From Novosphingobium sp. Rr 2-17 (GTDB lineage: Bacteria; Pseudomonadota; Alphaproteobacteria; Sphingomonadales; Sphingomonadaceae): a stretch of 64,000 nt of DNA. The notes under the pieces are model-generated. The model saw nothing but the letters and a program-made list of their open reading frames with translations. It did not search any database and had not been told where the DNA came from. Positions 63,361-64,000 of the stretch are shown in pieces. Where the stretch lies: NCBI RefSeq assembly GCF_000272475.1, contig NZ_AKFJ01000010.1, positions 62,001-126,000 of the forward strand, given 5' to 3'. The translations under genes were made by a program, and so were the position numbers. Position 1 is the stretch's first letter. Every line of letters starts with the position of its first letter.

Positions 63361-64000
63361 TCATGCCGCTGTGGCGATTTCTTCCAGCGCTGCTTCGCGC
63401 AGAATCGTGACGGCACGCCCGCCAGGCAGCGCGATAATGCCTGCCGCCCTCAACTTCGTCATCTGACGGCTCACCGTCTCGATCGTCAAGCCCAGCACCT
63501 CGGCAATGGCGCCACGAGAGAGGGGCAGGTCGAACGTCAGCGGGCCCTCTGGGGACGGCCTCATCCCGCTTGTCTTGCGAGCCATGACCATAAGGAAGCT
63601 GGCGACCCGCTCCCCGGCGGAGGCGCGTGCCAGCATCAACTGCCGCTCACGCGCTTCGTCCAGGGAGGACAGCGTCCGGCGCAGCAGTTCTCTCTCAAGC
63701 TTGGTATGCTGCTCCAGCGTTTCCTCGAAGGCCGTGGCGGGGAATACGCATACTTCGGCATCGCTGAGTGCGGTGATGCTGAAATCGTTGGTGCTTGCGT
63801 AAGGCCGGCCCACGAAGTCGGCGGGGTAGAGCAGCCCGACGGTCTGCTCGCGCCCGTCGGCTAGGGCGGCAGACACTTTGAACATGCCGGACAAGACGTT
63901 GCCGCAGGTTTGGCTTTCGTCGCCGGCCCAAGCGATGGTTTCCCCACGCTCGATGTGGCGCCGGCGGCCGATCTTGTTCAGATCGGCCAACTCGGCGTCA
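63361..64000 (-). CDS. Crp/Fnr-family transcriptional regulator, N-terminus outside window
   Basis: At least 213 aa; the frame is open to the window edge and codons DAEL precede the first possible start, so the N-terminus, including any N-terminal Cys of an Fe-S cluster, is off-window. Cyclic-nucleotide-binding-fold domain with GETIAWAGDESQTCGNVLSGMFKV (one Cys visible), a dimer helix (LERELLRRTLSSLDEARERQ), and HTH SRGAIAEVLGLTIETVSRQM matching the FNR/FixK type. Probably controls hemN and ompW nearby. Confidence 0.9.
   Translation of the reverse strand, partial: DAELADLNKIGRRRHIERGETIAWAGDESQTCGNVLSGMFKVSAALADGREQTVGLLYPADFVGRPYASTNDFSITALSDAEVCVFPATAFEETLEQHTKLERELLRRTLSSLDEARERQLMLARASAGERVASFLMVMARKTSGMRPSPEGPLTFDLPLSRGAIAEVLGLTIETVSRQMTKLRAAGIIALPGGRAVTILREAALEEIATAA

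Overview
The window is a dense, GC-rich piece of an alphaproteobacterial chromosome. Gene content and small neighbourhoods (an RcdA/DUF1465-like protein next to paired DUF465 genes and ptsP, an SPFH plus ribbon-helix-helix pair, an intracellular PHB depolymerase, many Ala/Pro-rich exported proteins, TonB receptors) point to Sphingomonadales, probably Sphingomonadaceae of the Novosphingobium/Sphingobium type. That placement is inference. I saw no rRNA, tRNA, CRISPR array, transposase, integrase or prophage gene.

Region 1 (1-9.9 kb) is a phosphate-starvation block: the 3' part of a phosphate-selective porin, pstS-pstC-pstA-pstB-phoU-phoB, then a convergent two-gene operon encoding a PlcP-like metallophosphoesterase and a GT4 glycosyltransferase (phospholipid replacement by glycolipid), then a divergent, structurally atypical PhoB-like response regulator. 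11-bp-spaced Pho-box repeats lie before pstS and, in both orientations, in the plcP/response-regulator gap, tying these units into one regulon. phoR is not in the window.

Region 2 (10-30.5 kb) is mainly housekeeping: an ExbD-like lipoprotein, a fatty acid desaturase, a GNAT-like protein, lipB, a PmtA-like methyltransferase, ArsC, YqgE, a mocA-xdhC pair, an L,D-transpeptidase, PHB depolymerase, an ABC exporter, an M13 peptidase, uppP, rpmG, lolA, xthA and ribA. A promoter-like sequence, three stem-loops and a strong terminator between lolA and xthA look like a small RNA gene of about 120 nt.

Region 3 (30.5-49.9 kb) holds a beta-helix protein, an SPFH/RHH/small membrane protein operon with a palindromic candidate operator, TerC, a DMT transporter, a pseudouridine synthase, a Kef-type antiporter, nadA, an MBL-fold hydrolase, an RcdA-like protein, two divergent DUF465 genes, ptsP, a RodZ-like protein, a CpoB/YbgF-like protein, tilS, a second L,D-transpeptidase and an MFS transporter.

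Region 4 (50-64 kb) is envelope and stress functions: a small outer-membrane beta-barrel, a TonB receptor divergent from a nucleotide-pyrophosphatase-type phosphodiesterase, a TetR/EmrA/EmrB/OprM-type efflux unit with two matching GTAC-N6-GTAC operators, and a low-oxygen cluster of hemN, ompW, an unknown helical protein and a Crp/Fnr regulator cut by the window end.

The strongest candidates for something new are the atypical response regulator apparently inside the Pho regulon, the lolA-xthA small RNA, the SPFH-RHH unit with its operator, and the uncharacterised proteins beside the Fnr regulator and phoB. I did not find a wholly novel multi-gene system that I could defend.
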